A stretch of 6,016 nt of DNA, taken from NCBI GenBank assembly GCA_938004015.1, contig CALKWU010000123.1:1-6016 (forward strand), written 5' to 3'. A program made the translations under genes and the position numbers. The notes beneath the pieces were generated by a model, which saw only the letters and a list, made by a program, of their open reading frames with translations, had not been told where the DNA came from and did not search any database. Source of the DNA: an uncultured Oceanobacillus sp. Its GTDB lineage: Bacteria > Bacillota > Bacilli > Bacillales > Amphibacillaceae. Below, piece after piece: positions 1 through 6,016 of this stretch; within the stretch, counting starts at the first letter, position 1, and every line of letters begins with the position of its first letter.

Positions 1-683
1 TGGAAAACATCGATCCAGGTCTTCCTCATAGTATGGACTTCCATGCCGTGCACACGGCACCGGATAAAGGTTTTGCCGATGTCGCTCCGAATGAAGAGGG
101 AACCTTCGTCTATGAAGCGAACAGTCCGGGGGTGTTCATGTATCATTGCGGTACAGAACCAGTACTTTCCCACATCGCCAATGGGATGCATGGGGTCATC
201 ATTGTCAAGCCGAAAGATGGTTACCCGACAGATGATGAGGTCAATCGTGAGTTTGTCATCATCCAAAACGAATGGTATAAATACAATGATTTGGACGATA
301 TGACAAACGGGGTGCCATCTCAAGTTGTATTCTCCTCAAAAGAATTTGAAGATGGTGGACAACCGAATACGAATGGAACGACGACAGCTTTGAAAGATGA
401 ACCGCTACAAGCGAAAGCGGGCGAAAAAATCCGTTTTTACATCAATAACGTCGGACCAAATGAAGTAAGTTCGTTCCACGTCATTGGAACAATCATGGAA
501 GACGTTTACATGGATGGCCATCCGGCAAACCATTTGGAAGGGATGCAAACGATCATGCTTCCGGCAAGTGGTGGAGCAGTCGTCGAGTTTGTCGTGAAAG
601 AACCAGGAACATACAGTTTTGTGACACACCAATTCAATCATGCCACAAAAGGGGCAGTCGGCGTCATTGAAGTAACTGAATAA
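1..683 (+). CDS. nirK: Copper-containing nitrite reductase, C-terminal part (5' end outside window)
   Basis: NirK reduces nitrite to nitric oxide in denitrification. It is a homotrimer of two-cupredoxin-domain subunits, acting outside the cytoplasmic membrane. The frame is open from the first full codon at position 3, so 226 residues are visible and the N-terminus, including any signal peptide, is missing; the ATG at 33 is internal. All expected copper and catalytic residues of the visible part are present. Type 1 copper: His (codon 27), Cys (147), His (171) and Met (186). Type 2 copper: His (42), His (144) and His (627). Catalytic pair: Asp in PHSMDFH (36) and His in SSFHVIG (477). The 8-residue Cys-Pro-containing spacing from YHC to SHIANGM matches the AniA/Geobacillus class rather than Alcaligenes-type NirK. 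From memory, long stretches such as QNEWYKYND and THQFNHA match Geobacillus NirK. A laccase-like multicopper oxidase is unlikely because the C-terminal HCH motif is absent. The gene ends with TAA and is followed by an inverted repeat. Confidence 0.93.
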   Translation, partial: ENIDPGLPHSMDFHAVHTAPDKGFADVAPNEEGTFVYEANSPGVFMYHCGTEPVLSHIANGMHGVIIVKPKDGYPTDDEVNREFVIIQNEWYKYNDLDDMTNGVPSQVVFSSKEFEDGGQPNTNGTTTALKDEPLQAKAGEKIRFYINNVGPNEVSSFHVIGTIMEDVYMDGHPANHLEGMQTIMLPASGGAVVEFVVKEPGTYSFVTHQFNHATKGAVGVIEVTE

Positions 684-702
684 AAAGGAACTAATCAAAT
701 TG

Positions 703-741
703 CTCCGGAAATCTATCATTCGTTTACTAGGATTTCCGGAG
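703..741 (+). terminator. Inverted repeat after nirK, possible terminator
   Basis: A perfect 11-bp inverted repeat, CTCCGGAAATC (703-713) and GATTTCCGGAG (731-741), with a 17-nt loop, starts 19 bp after the nirK stop codon. A G-U pair could add one step. The position suits a nirK transcription terminator, but only three T residues (742-744) follow on the + strand, which is weak for an intrinsic terminator. The same arms recur in the palindrome at 824-901, so it may be a degenerate copy of a repeat that now serves as the 3' end of nirK. Confidence 0.45.
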
Positions 742-823
742 TTTGTCATGACTCAAACAATGTTCTATGTAGCGATGAGGCTGTAACAAAACGTTTGGCT
801 ATAGTGAAGTTCGAACATTTACA

Positions 824-901
824 AAAGAGCTCCGGAAATATACGGAGACTCCAGCGGGAGGAAAGGCTAAGTATATTTCCGGAGCGGGTGCAATGCTCTT
901 T
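824..901. repeat. 78-bp palindromic element with long stem
   Basis: A perfect 15-bp inverted repeat joins 829-843 (GCTCCGGAAATATAC) to 871-885 (GTATATTTCCGGAGC). Within its 27-nt loop a second 4-bp stem, CTCC (849-852) with GGAG (857-860), closes an AGCG tetraloop. An outer 7-bp pair, AAAGAGC (824-830) and GCTCTTT (895-901), brackets the unit; it shares GC with the inner stem, so the two pairings compete or leave an 11-nt bulge. The loop carries a GGAGACTCC-AGCGGGA core, which resembles intergenic repeats I recall from Bacillaceae genomes; that link is from memory only. No encoded protein and no clear target-site duplication are visible. It could instead be a terminator, best on the minus strand, where TCTTTTG follows the stem. 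Confidence 0.6.
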
Positions 902-1040
902 GTTTAAGTTGTTCGGATTTACTTATAGTATAAACGTTATGCCAAAGCCTTTTTTTGTTTGTGGAATTTTTTCATAGTTGGAATGACAGGGTGAAACCTT
1001 ACAACAGTCGCTTTTCCGGCATCATCGCCTATAGAAAAAC

Positions 1041-1054
1041 AGAATATCCGTTCG
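1041..1054. promoter_or_regulatory. Candidate LexA (SOS) operator of uvrB
   Basis: AGAATATCCGTTCG fits the Gram-positive LexA/DinR box CGAAC-N4-GTTCG. Its core is GAAT-N4-GTTC, 7 of 8 conserved core bases. The dyad extends outward as AAAA (1036-1039) against TTTT (1056-1059), symmetrical about the same centre. It lies directly upstream of the weak -35 region of the uvrB promoter, where LexA binding would hinder RNA polymerase. uvrBA is a known LexA target in B. subtilis. The left half carries one mismatch, so affinity may be moderate. Confidence 0.55.
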
Positions 1055-1060
1055 TTTTTG

Positions 1061-1089
1061 TTAATTATTTCATCCATGTATGTTAAAAT
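1061..1089 (+). promoter_or_regulatory. SigA-type promoter of uvrBA with extended -10
   Basis: The -10 hexamer TAAAAT (1084-1089) is preceded by TG at 1081-1082, giving the extended form TGTTAAAAT. At a 17-bp spacer the -35 would be TTAATT (1061-1066), a poor match to TTGACA, which the extended -10 could offset. Transcription should start near 1095-1098, leaving a short leader of about 25 nt before uvrB. This excludes the upstream in-frame ATG at 1080, which would lie outside the transcript. Confidence 0.6.
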
Positions 1090-1106
1090 GGTTTACGAAG
1101 TATTCT

Positions 1107-1113
1107 GGGGAGG
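1107..1113 (+). promoter_or_regulatory. Ribosome binding site that fixes the uvrB start
   Basis: GGGGAGG lies 8 nt before the ATG at 1122, a standard Bacillota spacing. The other in-frame ATG, at 1080, has no such site before it. A closer ATG at 1117 is in another frame. Confidence 0.85.
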
Positions 1114-1121
1114 CATATGCG

Positions 1122-3104
1122 ATGAAGAAGAAGTTTGAACTTGTATCGGATTTTGAACCGTCCGGCGATCAGCCGCAAGCAATCGAGGAACTTGTCGAAA
1201 ATGTTTTGGCAGGCGAACGACACCAAACATTGCTTGGGGCGACTGGAACAGGAAAAACGTTTACGATATCGAATGTCATTAAGGAAGTCAATAAGCCCAC
1301 ACTGGTCATCGCCCATAACAAAACATTGGCAGGTCAGCTGTACAGCGAGTTCAAAGAGTTTTTCCCGAATAATGCGGTAGAATATTTCGTCAGCTATTAT
1401 GATTACTATCAACCGGAAGCATACGTGCCTTCCACCGACACATTCATCGAAAAAGATGCCAGCATCAATGATGAGATAGATAAATTAAGACACTCGGCGA
1501 CCTCGGCTCTATTCGAGCGCGAGGATGTCCTCATTGTCGCCAGTGTTTCATGTATATACGGATTGGGTAGTCCCGAAGAATATCGGAGCCAAGTGGTGTC
1601 CTTGAGGATGGGGATGCAAAAGGATCGGGATCAATTGTTGCGTGAATTGGTCGATATCCAATACGCACGGAATGATATTGAATTCCAACGGGGAACGTTC
1701 CGCGTCCGTGGCGATTCTGTCGAGATCATCCCGGCATCCCGCGAAGAACATTGTATCCGGATTGAATTTTTCGGGGATGAAATCGACCGGATCCGGGAAG
1801 TGGATGCGCTGACCGGAGAAATCATCGGGGATCGGGAACATGTCGCAATCTTCCCGGCATCCCACTATGTCACCCGTGAAGATAAAATGAAAATCGCCAT
1901 CCAGAACATCGAAAAGGAATTGGAAGAACGTTTGAAAGAATTGCGTGCGGAAAATAAATTGCTCGAGGCCCAGCGCTTGGAGCAGCGGACGAAATACGAT
2001 TTGGAAATGATGCGGGAAATGGGGTTCTGTTCCGGAATCGAGAACTATTCCAGACATCTCACGTTACGGGAATCGGGAGCAACCCCATATACGCTTCTTG
2101 ATTATTTCCCGGATGATTTCCTTGTCGTCATTGATGAGTCCCATGTGACCTTGCCGCAAATCCGTGGGATGTACAACGGAGACCGGGCACGGAAACAAGT
2201 GTTGGTCGACTATGGTTTCCGCCTGCCGTCTGCATTGGATAACCGTCCCCTCACTTTTGAAGAATTTGAACAAAAAACGAATCAGTTGATTTATGTGTCG
2301 GCCACTCCGGGACCGTACGAATTGCAACATACACCGAAAATGACGGAACAGATCATCCGGCCGACCGGATTGTTGGATCCGAAAATCCACGTCCGGCCAA
2401 TTGAAGGTCAAATTGATGACTTAATTGGAGAAATCAACAAACGGACGGAACGGAACGAACGGGTACTCGTCACGACTCTGACGAAAAAAATGGCGGAAGA
2501 CCTCACCGATTATTTGAAGGAGTTAGGAATAAAAGTTGCTTACCTCCATTCGGAAATCAAAACATTGGAACGGATCGAAATCGTCCGGGATTTGCGGATC
2601 GGCAAATACGATGTGTTGGTCGGCATCAATTTGCTGCGTGAAGGGCTGGATATTCCGGAAGTATCGTTGGTCGTCATTTTGGATGCGGATAAAGAAGGGT
2701 TCTTGCGTTCGGAGCGCTCTTTGATTCAGACGATTGGTCGTGCGGCGCGTAACGAGAACGGTGAAGTGATCATGTATGCGGACCACATCACCGAATCGAT
2801 GCAAAAAGCGATCGATGAAACGAACCGGAGAAGGAAAATCCAAATCGCCTACAACAAGAAACATAACATTACTCCGCAGACGATCAAAAAAGAAATCCGT
2901 GATGTCATTAAAGCTACTTTTGTTGCGGAAGATGAAGAAAAATACGATAAAAAGGTCACGAGCTTTTCCCAAGTTACGAAGAAAAATCGGGCGCAAGTCA
3001 TCGAGCAATTGGAAAAAGAAATGCGGGAAGCCGCAAAAGCGCTTGATTTTGAACGGGCAGCGGAACTCCGTGACATCGTATTCGAACTTAAAGCGGAAGG
3101 ATGA
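1122..3104 (+). CDS. uvrB: UvrABC excinuclease subunit B
   Basis: UvrB is the central subunit of nucleotide excision repair in the cytoplasm. UvrA loads it at a lesion; it verifies the damage by threading one strand behind its beta-hairpin, then recruits UvrC for incision and UvrD/Pol I for resynthesis. The protein has 660 residues, in line with 661 in B. subtilis as I recall it. Visible in order: Walker A GATGTGKT (39-46, Lys45); beta-hairpin tyrosines Tyr92, Tyr93, Tyr95 and Tyr96; Walker B/DEAD-like DESH (338-341); YVSATPGP (391-398); helicase motif VI QTIGRAARN (536-544, Arg540 and Arg543); and a C-terminal UVR motif (about 625-659) that binds UvrC. The ATG at 1122 is chosen because GGGGAGG lies 8 nt upstream and the product starts like its homologues (MKKKFELVS). 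The reading frame is intact. It is the first gene of an operon with uvrA, and its stop codon overlaps the first of three candidate uvrA starts. Confidence 0.98.
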   Translation: MKKKFELVSDFEPSGDQPQAIEELVENVLAGERHQTLLGATGTGKTFTISNVIKEVNKPTLVIAHNKTLAGQLYSEFKEFFPNNAVEYFVSYYDYYQPEAYVPSTDTFIEKDASINDEIDKLRHSATSALFEREDVLIVASVSCIYGLGSPEEYRSQVVSLRMGMQKDRDQLLRELVDIQYARNDIEFQRGTFRVRGDSVEIIPASREEHCIRIEFFGDEIDRIREVDALTGEIIGDREHVAIFPASHYVTREDKMKIAIQNIEKELEERLKELRAENKLLEAQRLEQRTKYDLEMMREMGFCSGIENYSRHLTLRESGATPYTLLDYFPDDFLVVIDESHVTLPQIRGMYNGDRARKQVLVDYGFRLPSALDNRPLTFEEFEQKTNQLIYVSATPGPYELQHTPKMTEQIIRPTGLLDPKIHVRPIEGQIDDLIGEINKRTERNERVLVTTLTKKMAEDLTDYLKELGIKVAYLHSEIKTLERIEIVRDLRIGKYDVLVGINLLREGLDIPEVSLVVILDADKEGFLRSERSLIQTIGRAARNENGEVIMYADHITESMQKAIDETNRRRKIQIAYNKKHNITPQTIKKEIRDVIKATFVAEDEEKYDKKVTSFSQVTKKNRAQVIEQLEKEMREAAKALDFERAAELRDIVFELKAEG

Positions 3105-3115
3105 GCATGTCTATG
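3095..3115 (+). promoter_or_regulatory. uvrB-uvrA junction with three in-frame ATGs
   Basis: GGAAGG (3095-3100) ends uvrB and is followed by in-frame ATGs at 3101, 3107 and 3113. The first overlaps the uvrB TGA as ATGA but has no space after the ribosome binding site. The second is 6 nt away, close to ideal, and the third is 12 nt away. I prefer 3107. Whichever is used, the ribosome ending uvrB stops on or next to the uvrA start, which implies translational coupling. Confidence 0.65.
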
Positions 3116-5992
3116 CCGGAAGAAAAACAAATTGTCATACAAGGTGCCAGAGAACATAATTTGAAAGATGTCGATGTGACGATACCGAAAAATAAATTGG
3201 TCGTTGTGACGGGACTTTCCGGTTCGGGAAAGTCCTCCCTTGCTTTTGACACGATTTATGCGGAAGGACAAAGACGGTATGTGGAATCGTTGTCCGCTTA
3301 TGCACGGATGTTTTTAGGGCAGACGAATAAACCGGATGTGGACGTGATCGAAGGATTATCGCCAGCGATTGCCATCGATCAGAAAACGACGAGCAATAAC
3401 CCGCGTTCCACGGTGGCGACGGTTACGGAAATTTACGATTATTTGCGGTTGCTCTATGCACGGATCGGACACCCGGTGTGCCCGAAACACGGGATTGAAA
3501 TCTCGTCACAAACGGTGCAACAAATGGTTGACCGCCTGATGGAATATCCGGAACGGACACGGATGCAAATTCTTGCACCTGTCGTCTCCGGCCGTCGCGG
3601 TGAACACGTGAAATTGTTGGAGAAACTCCGTCAAGAAGGATATGTCCGCCTGCGGGTCGATGGAGAGATGAGGGAAATCCATGAAGATATCCGCCTGGAA
3701 AAAAACAAAAAACATAACATCGAAGTGGTGATCGACCGGATCATCATCAGACCGGATATTGAGAAACGACTGGCAGACTCCATCGAAACCGGACTCCGTC
3801 TTGGAGAAGGTCGGATTATTGTCGATGTCATCGGGGAAGAAGAACTCGTATTCAGCGAAAATCATTCTTGTCCGATGTGCGGGTTTTCCATCGGAGAAAT
3901 CGAACCGCGGCTTTTTTCTTTCAACAGTCCATTTGGTGCTTGCCCTACGTGTGATGGATTGGGGACGAAGCTGGAAGTGGATTTGGATGCCGTCATTCCG
4001 GATTGGAATTTGACGCTCGAGGAGCATGCGATTGCACCATGGAAACCGATCAGCTCCCAATATTATCCGCAACTGTTGAAAAGCGTATGTGAGCATTTCG
4101 ATATCCCGATGGATATTCCTGTGAAAAATATCCCAAAAGAACAGATGGACATCATTTTATATGGCAGCGGCAACGAAAAGATCCATTTCCATTATAAAAG
4201 CGACTTCGGGAAAGTGCGTGATGTGGAAATGGTGTTTGAAGGTGTCGTCAACAACGTGAATCGCCGTTACCATGAAACATCTTCGGATTTCACAAGGGAA
4301 ACATTGGAAAAGTACATGGCTGTCACGAATTGTAAAACGTGTAAAGGCCATCGGTTGAAAAAAGAAGCGCTCTCCGTCTTGGTCAACGGGAAACATATCA
4401 GTGAAGTGACGACATATTCCGTGACAGAAGCGATCGATTTCTTCCGGAATTTGGAACTATCGGAAAAAGAACGGAAGATCGCAAATTTAATTTTAAAAGA
4501 AATTGAAAACCGGTTGTCGTTTTTGAAAAACGTCGGCTTGGACTATTTGACACTCGCCAGATCGGCGGGAACGTTATCCGGTGGAGAAGCCCAACGGATC
4601 CGTCTGGCCACACAAATCGGTTCCGCTCTCACTGGGGTGCTTTACGTCCTCGATGAGCCTTCCATCGGACTGCATCAACGGGACAACAACAAATTGATCG
4701 ATTCGTTGAAAAAGATGCGCGATCTCGATAACACGTTGATCGTCGTCGAACATGATGAAGATACGATGCTTGCAGCGGATTGGTTAGTCGATATCGGTCC
4801 GGGGGCGGGGCAACATGGCGGTGAAATCGTTGCGAATGACACGCCGGAAAACGTCATGAAAAATCCGGACTCGCTCACGGGCAGATATTTGTCAGGAAAG
4901 GAATTCATCCCGCTTCCTGCCAAAAGGCGAAAGCCGGATGGACGTTACATTGAGGTCATTGGTGCCGAAGAAAACAATTTGAAAAAAATTGATGTCAAAA
5001 TTCCGATCGGTTTGTTCAATGTCGTTACCGGTGTGTCCGGTTCCGGAAAGAGCACTCTCGTCAACGAGATCATTTATAAAGCGTTATCGACGGAAATCCA
5101 TCGGGCGAGACTGCGGAAACCGGGAAAACATAAGGAAATCAAAGGAATCGAACATTTGGATAAAGTGATTGAAATCAATCAGGCGCCAATCGGTCGGACG
5201 CCACGTTCCAACCCGGCGACATACACCGGGGTATTCGACGATATCCGTGATGTGTTCGCCCAAACGAATGAGGCGAAAGTGCGCGGCTACAAAAAAGGCC
5301 GTTTCAGCTTCAACGTGAAAGGCGGTCGTTGTGAAGCGTGTAAAGGGGATGGAATCATCAAAATCGAGATGCATTTTCTTCCGGATGTTTACGTGCCATG
5401 TGAAGTTTGTCATGGAAGACGATATAATCGTGAAACATTGGAAGTGAAATATAAAGGAAAGAACATCGCCGATATTTTAGATATGCGCGTGGAAGAAGCG
5501 TTGGAGTTTTTCGGCGCTATCCCGAAAATCAAAAGAAAAATCCAAACGCTTTACGATGTCGGATTGGGGTATATCAAGTTAGGTCAACCGGCAACGACAT
5601 TGTCCGGAGGGGAAGCACAGCGGGTGAAATTGGCGAGTGAACTCCATCGTCGTTCCAACGGTAAATCCCTGTATATTTTAGACGAACCGACGACCGGGCT
5701 CCATACCGATGATATTAAACGATTGCTCACTGTCCTCCATCGACTTGTCGAAAATGGGGACACCGTTTTGATTATCGAACATAATCTCGATGTCATCAAA
5801 ACGGCGGATCATATCATCGATTTAGGGCCTGAAGGGGGAGCCGGGGGCGGTCAAGTCATTGCAACCGGAACACCGGAAGAAATCGCGGAGAAAGCCGATG
5901 TTTCTTATACAGGCTACTATTTGAAACGGATTCTTGACCGCGATCGGAAGCGGATGGACGCAAAATTAAAGGAAAAAGAAGCATTGAAATGA
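3107..5992 (+). CDS. uvrA: UvrABC excinuclease subunit A (ATPase, damage sensor)
   Basis: UvrA is the dimeric ABC-type ATPase that scans DNA for bulky lesions and delivers UvrB to them. The predicted 961 residues compare with about 957 in B. subtilis; the start at 3101 would add two. Two ABC modules are complete. First: Walker A GLSGSGKS (36-43), signature LSGGE (490-494), Walker B Asp516-Glu517. Second: Walker A GVSGSGKS (642-649), signature LSGGE (832-836), Walker B Asp859-Glu860. A four-cysteine zinc site lies in each half, Cys255/258/279/282 and Cys742/745/765/768, the latter being the DNA-binding finger. The UvrB-binding and insertion domains occupy the long spacer between Walker A and the signature in the first module. 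A further conserved Cys pair lies in CKTCKG. Walker A and signature motifs this far apart are typical of UvrA and exclude a transporter ATPase. There is no frameshift or missing key residue. Expression is likely from the promoter before uvrB, so it would share its SOS control. Confidence 0.98.
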   Translation: MSMPEEKQIVIQGAREHNLKDVDVTIPKNKLVVVTGLSGSGKSSLAFDTIYAEGQRRYVESLSAYARMFLGQTNKPDVDVIEGLSPAIAIDQKTTSNNPRSTVATVTEIYDYLRLLYARIGHPVCPKHGIEISSQTVQQMVDRLMEYPERTRMQILAPVVSGRRGEHVKLLEKLRQEGYVRLRVDGEMREIHEDIRLEKNKKHNIEVVIDRIIIRPDIEKRLADSIETGLRLGEGRIIVDVIGEEELVFSENHSCPMCGFSIGEIEPRLFSFNSPFGACPTCDGLGTKLEVDLDAVIPDWNLTLEEHAIAPWKPISSQYYPQLLKSVCEHFDIPMDIPVKNIPKEQMDIILYGSGNEKIHFHYKSDFGKVRDVEMVFEGVVNNVNRRYHETSSDFTRETLEKYMAVTNCKTCKGHRLKKEALSVLVNGKHISEVTTYSVTEAIDFFRNLELSEKERKIANLILKEIENRLSFLKNVGLDYLTLARSAGTLSGGEAQRIRLATQIGSALTGVLYVLDEPSIGLHQRDNNKLIDSLKKMRDLDNTLIVVEHDEDTMLAADWLVDIGPGAGQHGGEIVANDTPENVMKNPDSLTGRYLSGKEFIPLPAKRRKPDGRYIEVIGAEENNLKKIDVKIPIGLFNVVTGVSGSGKSTLVNEIIYKALSTEIHRARLRKPGKHKEIKGIEHLDKVIEINQAPIGRTPRSNPATYTGVFDDIRDVFAQTNEAKVRGYKKGRFSFNVKGGRCEACKGDGIIKIEMHFLPDVYVPCEVCHGRRYNRETLEVKYKGKNIADILDMRVEEALEFFGAIPKIKRKIQTLYDVGLGYIKLGQPATTLSGGEAQRVKLASELHRRSNGKSLYILDEPTTGLHTDDIKRLLTVLHRLVENGDTVLIIEHNLDVIKTADHIIDLGPEGGAGGGQVIATGTPEEIAEKADVSYTGYYLKRILDRDRKRMDAKLKEKEALK

Positions 5993-6016
5993 CAAACATC
6001 CCAAACGCTGAAAACA
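5989..6016 (+). CDS. Possible start of a third operon gene (cut by window edge)
   Basis: An ATG at 5989 overlaps the uvrA TGA as ATGA and opens a frame reading MTNIPNAEN up to the window end. The upstream sequence is purine-rich, but the Shine-Dalgarno match is weak: AAAGGA (5968-5973) is 15 nt away and AGAAG (5977-5981) 7 nt away. Nine codons are too few to identify a family. The overlap could be chance, since ATGA needs only one extra A before the stop codon. Confidence 0.3.

Larger units (their letters stand above)
684..1121. other. Intergenic region between nirK and uvrB
   Basis: About 440 bp with no convincing gene. It holds two palindromes sharing the arm CTCCGGAAAT (703-741 and 824-901) and a LexA-like dyad with the uvrB promoter (1041-1089). 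The stretch from about 905 to 1035 is AT-rich with a run of seven T at 950-956, and I see no gene, tRNA or clear hairpin there. A 60-codon open frame at 795-977 runs through the second palindrome and has no good ribosome binding site, so I treat it as chance. In B. subtilis the gene just before uvrBA is csbA; no csbA-like membrane protein is visible here. Confidence 0.75.

Noticed and set aside
405..749. Minus-strand open frame over the nirK 3' end and first palindrome
   Set aside because: It is antisense to a well-supported gene and encodes no recognisable protein. The same applies to the minus-strand open frames inside uvrB and uvrA, which follow from the codon bias of the true genes.
741..758. 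Small dyad GTTTG/CAAAC around GTCATGAC
   Set aside because: The stem is only 5 bp and overlaps the end of the stronger repeat at 703-741; it is likely chance.
759..819. 7-bp inverted repeat AATGTTC (759-765) and GAACATT (813-819)
   Set aside because: The loop is 47 nt and the arms do not extend. GAAC at 813 has no GTTC partner at LexA spacing, so it is not an SOS box.
900..929. Promoter-like pair TTGTTT and TATAGT, 18 bp apart
   Set aside because: No gene follows for almost 200 bp and uvrB has a closer promoter. In AT-rich intergenic DNA such matches are common.
795..977. 60-codon open frame between nirK and uvrB
   Set aside because: It runs through the palindrome at 824-901, has no good ribosome binding site, and its product shows no recognisable family or regular composition.
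1096..1109. GAAG-like half site near the uvrB transcription start as a second LexA box
   Set aside because: The right half reads CTGG or similar instead of GTTC; it is far from consensus.
1080..1121. In-frame upstream ATG that would extend UvrB by 14 residues
   Set aside because: It lies upstream of the predicted -10 hexamer and lacks a ribosome binding site. The added residues do not belong to UvrB, while 1122 has GGGGAGG at 8 nt.
3212..5683. Similar motifs in the two halves of uvrA as a recent duplication
   Set aside because: The two ABC modules are the ancient internal duplication common to all UvrA proteins.

Overview
The window looks like chromosomal DNA of a Bacillales bacterium (Bacillota). 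The evidence is as follows. UvrB and UvrA read almost residue for residue like my memory of the Bacillus subtilis/Geobacillus proteins. Ribosome binding sites are strong and purine-rich, the uvrB promoter has an extended -10, and the dyad upstream of it resembles a Gram-positive LexA (DinR) box. The nitrite reductase fragment closely resembles the Geobacillus thermodenitrificans type. A denitrifying or nitrite-respiring member of Bacillaceae or Planococcaceae fits, but the genus cannot be fixed from this sequence alone.

Layout, all genes on the + strand: (1) positions 1-683 hold the C-terminal 226 residues of a copper nitrite reductase (NirK), cut by the left window edge. (2) Positions 684-1121 are about 440 bp without a credible gene. 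They hold an 11-bp perfect inverted repeat just after nirK, a longer palindromic element (15-bp perfect stem plus 7-bp outer arms) that shares the same CTCCGGAAAT arm sequence, a near-consensus LexA box and the uvrB promoter. (3) uvrB (1122-3104) and uvrA (3107-5992) are both complete and intact. An ATG overlapping the uvrB stop is one of three closely spaced candidate uvrA starts. (4) At the right edge an ATG again overlaps the uvrA stop (ATGA) and may open a further gene, of which only nine codons are visible.

UvrA and UvrB form the damage-recognition part of nucleotide excision repair. A UvrA dimer scans DNA and loads UvrB at the lesion; UvrC, encoded elsewhere, then incises. The predicted operator suggests SOS control. 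NirK belongs to a different process (nitrite to nitric oxide outside the membrane) and appears to be a separate transcription unit. I see no new biological system. The least explained part is the pair of related palindromes between nirK and uvrB.
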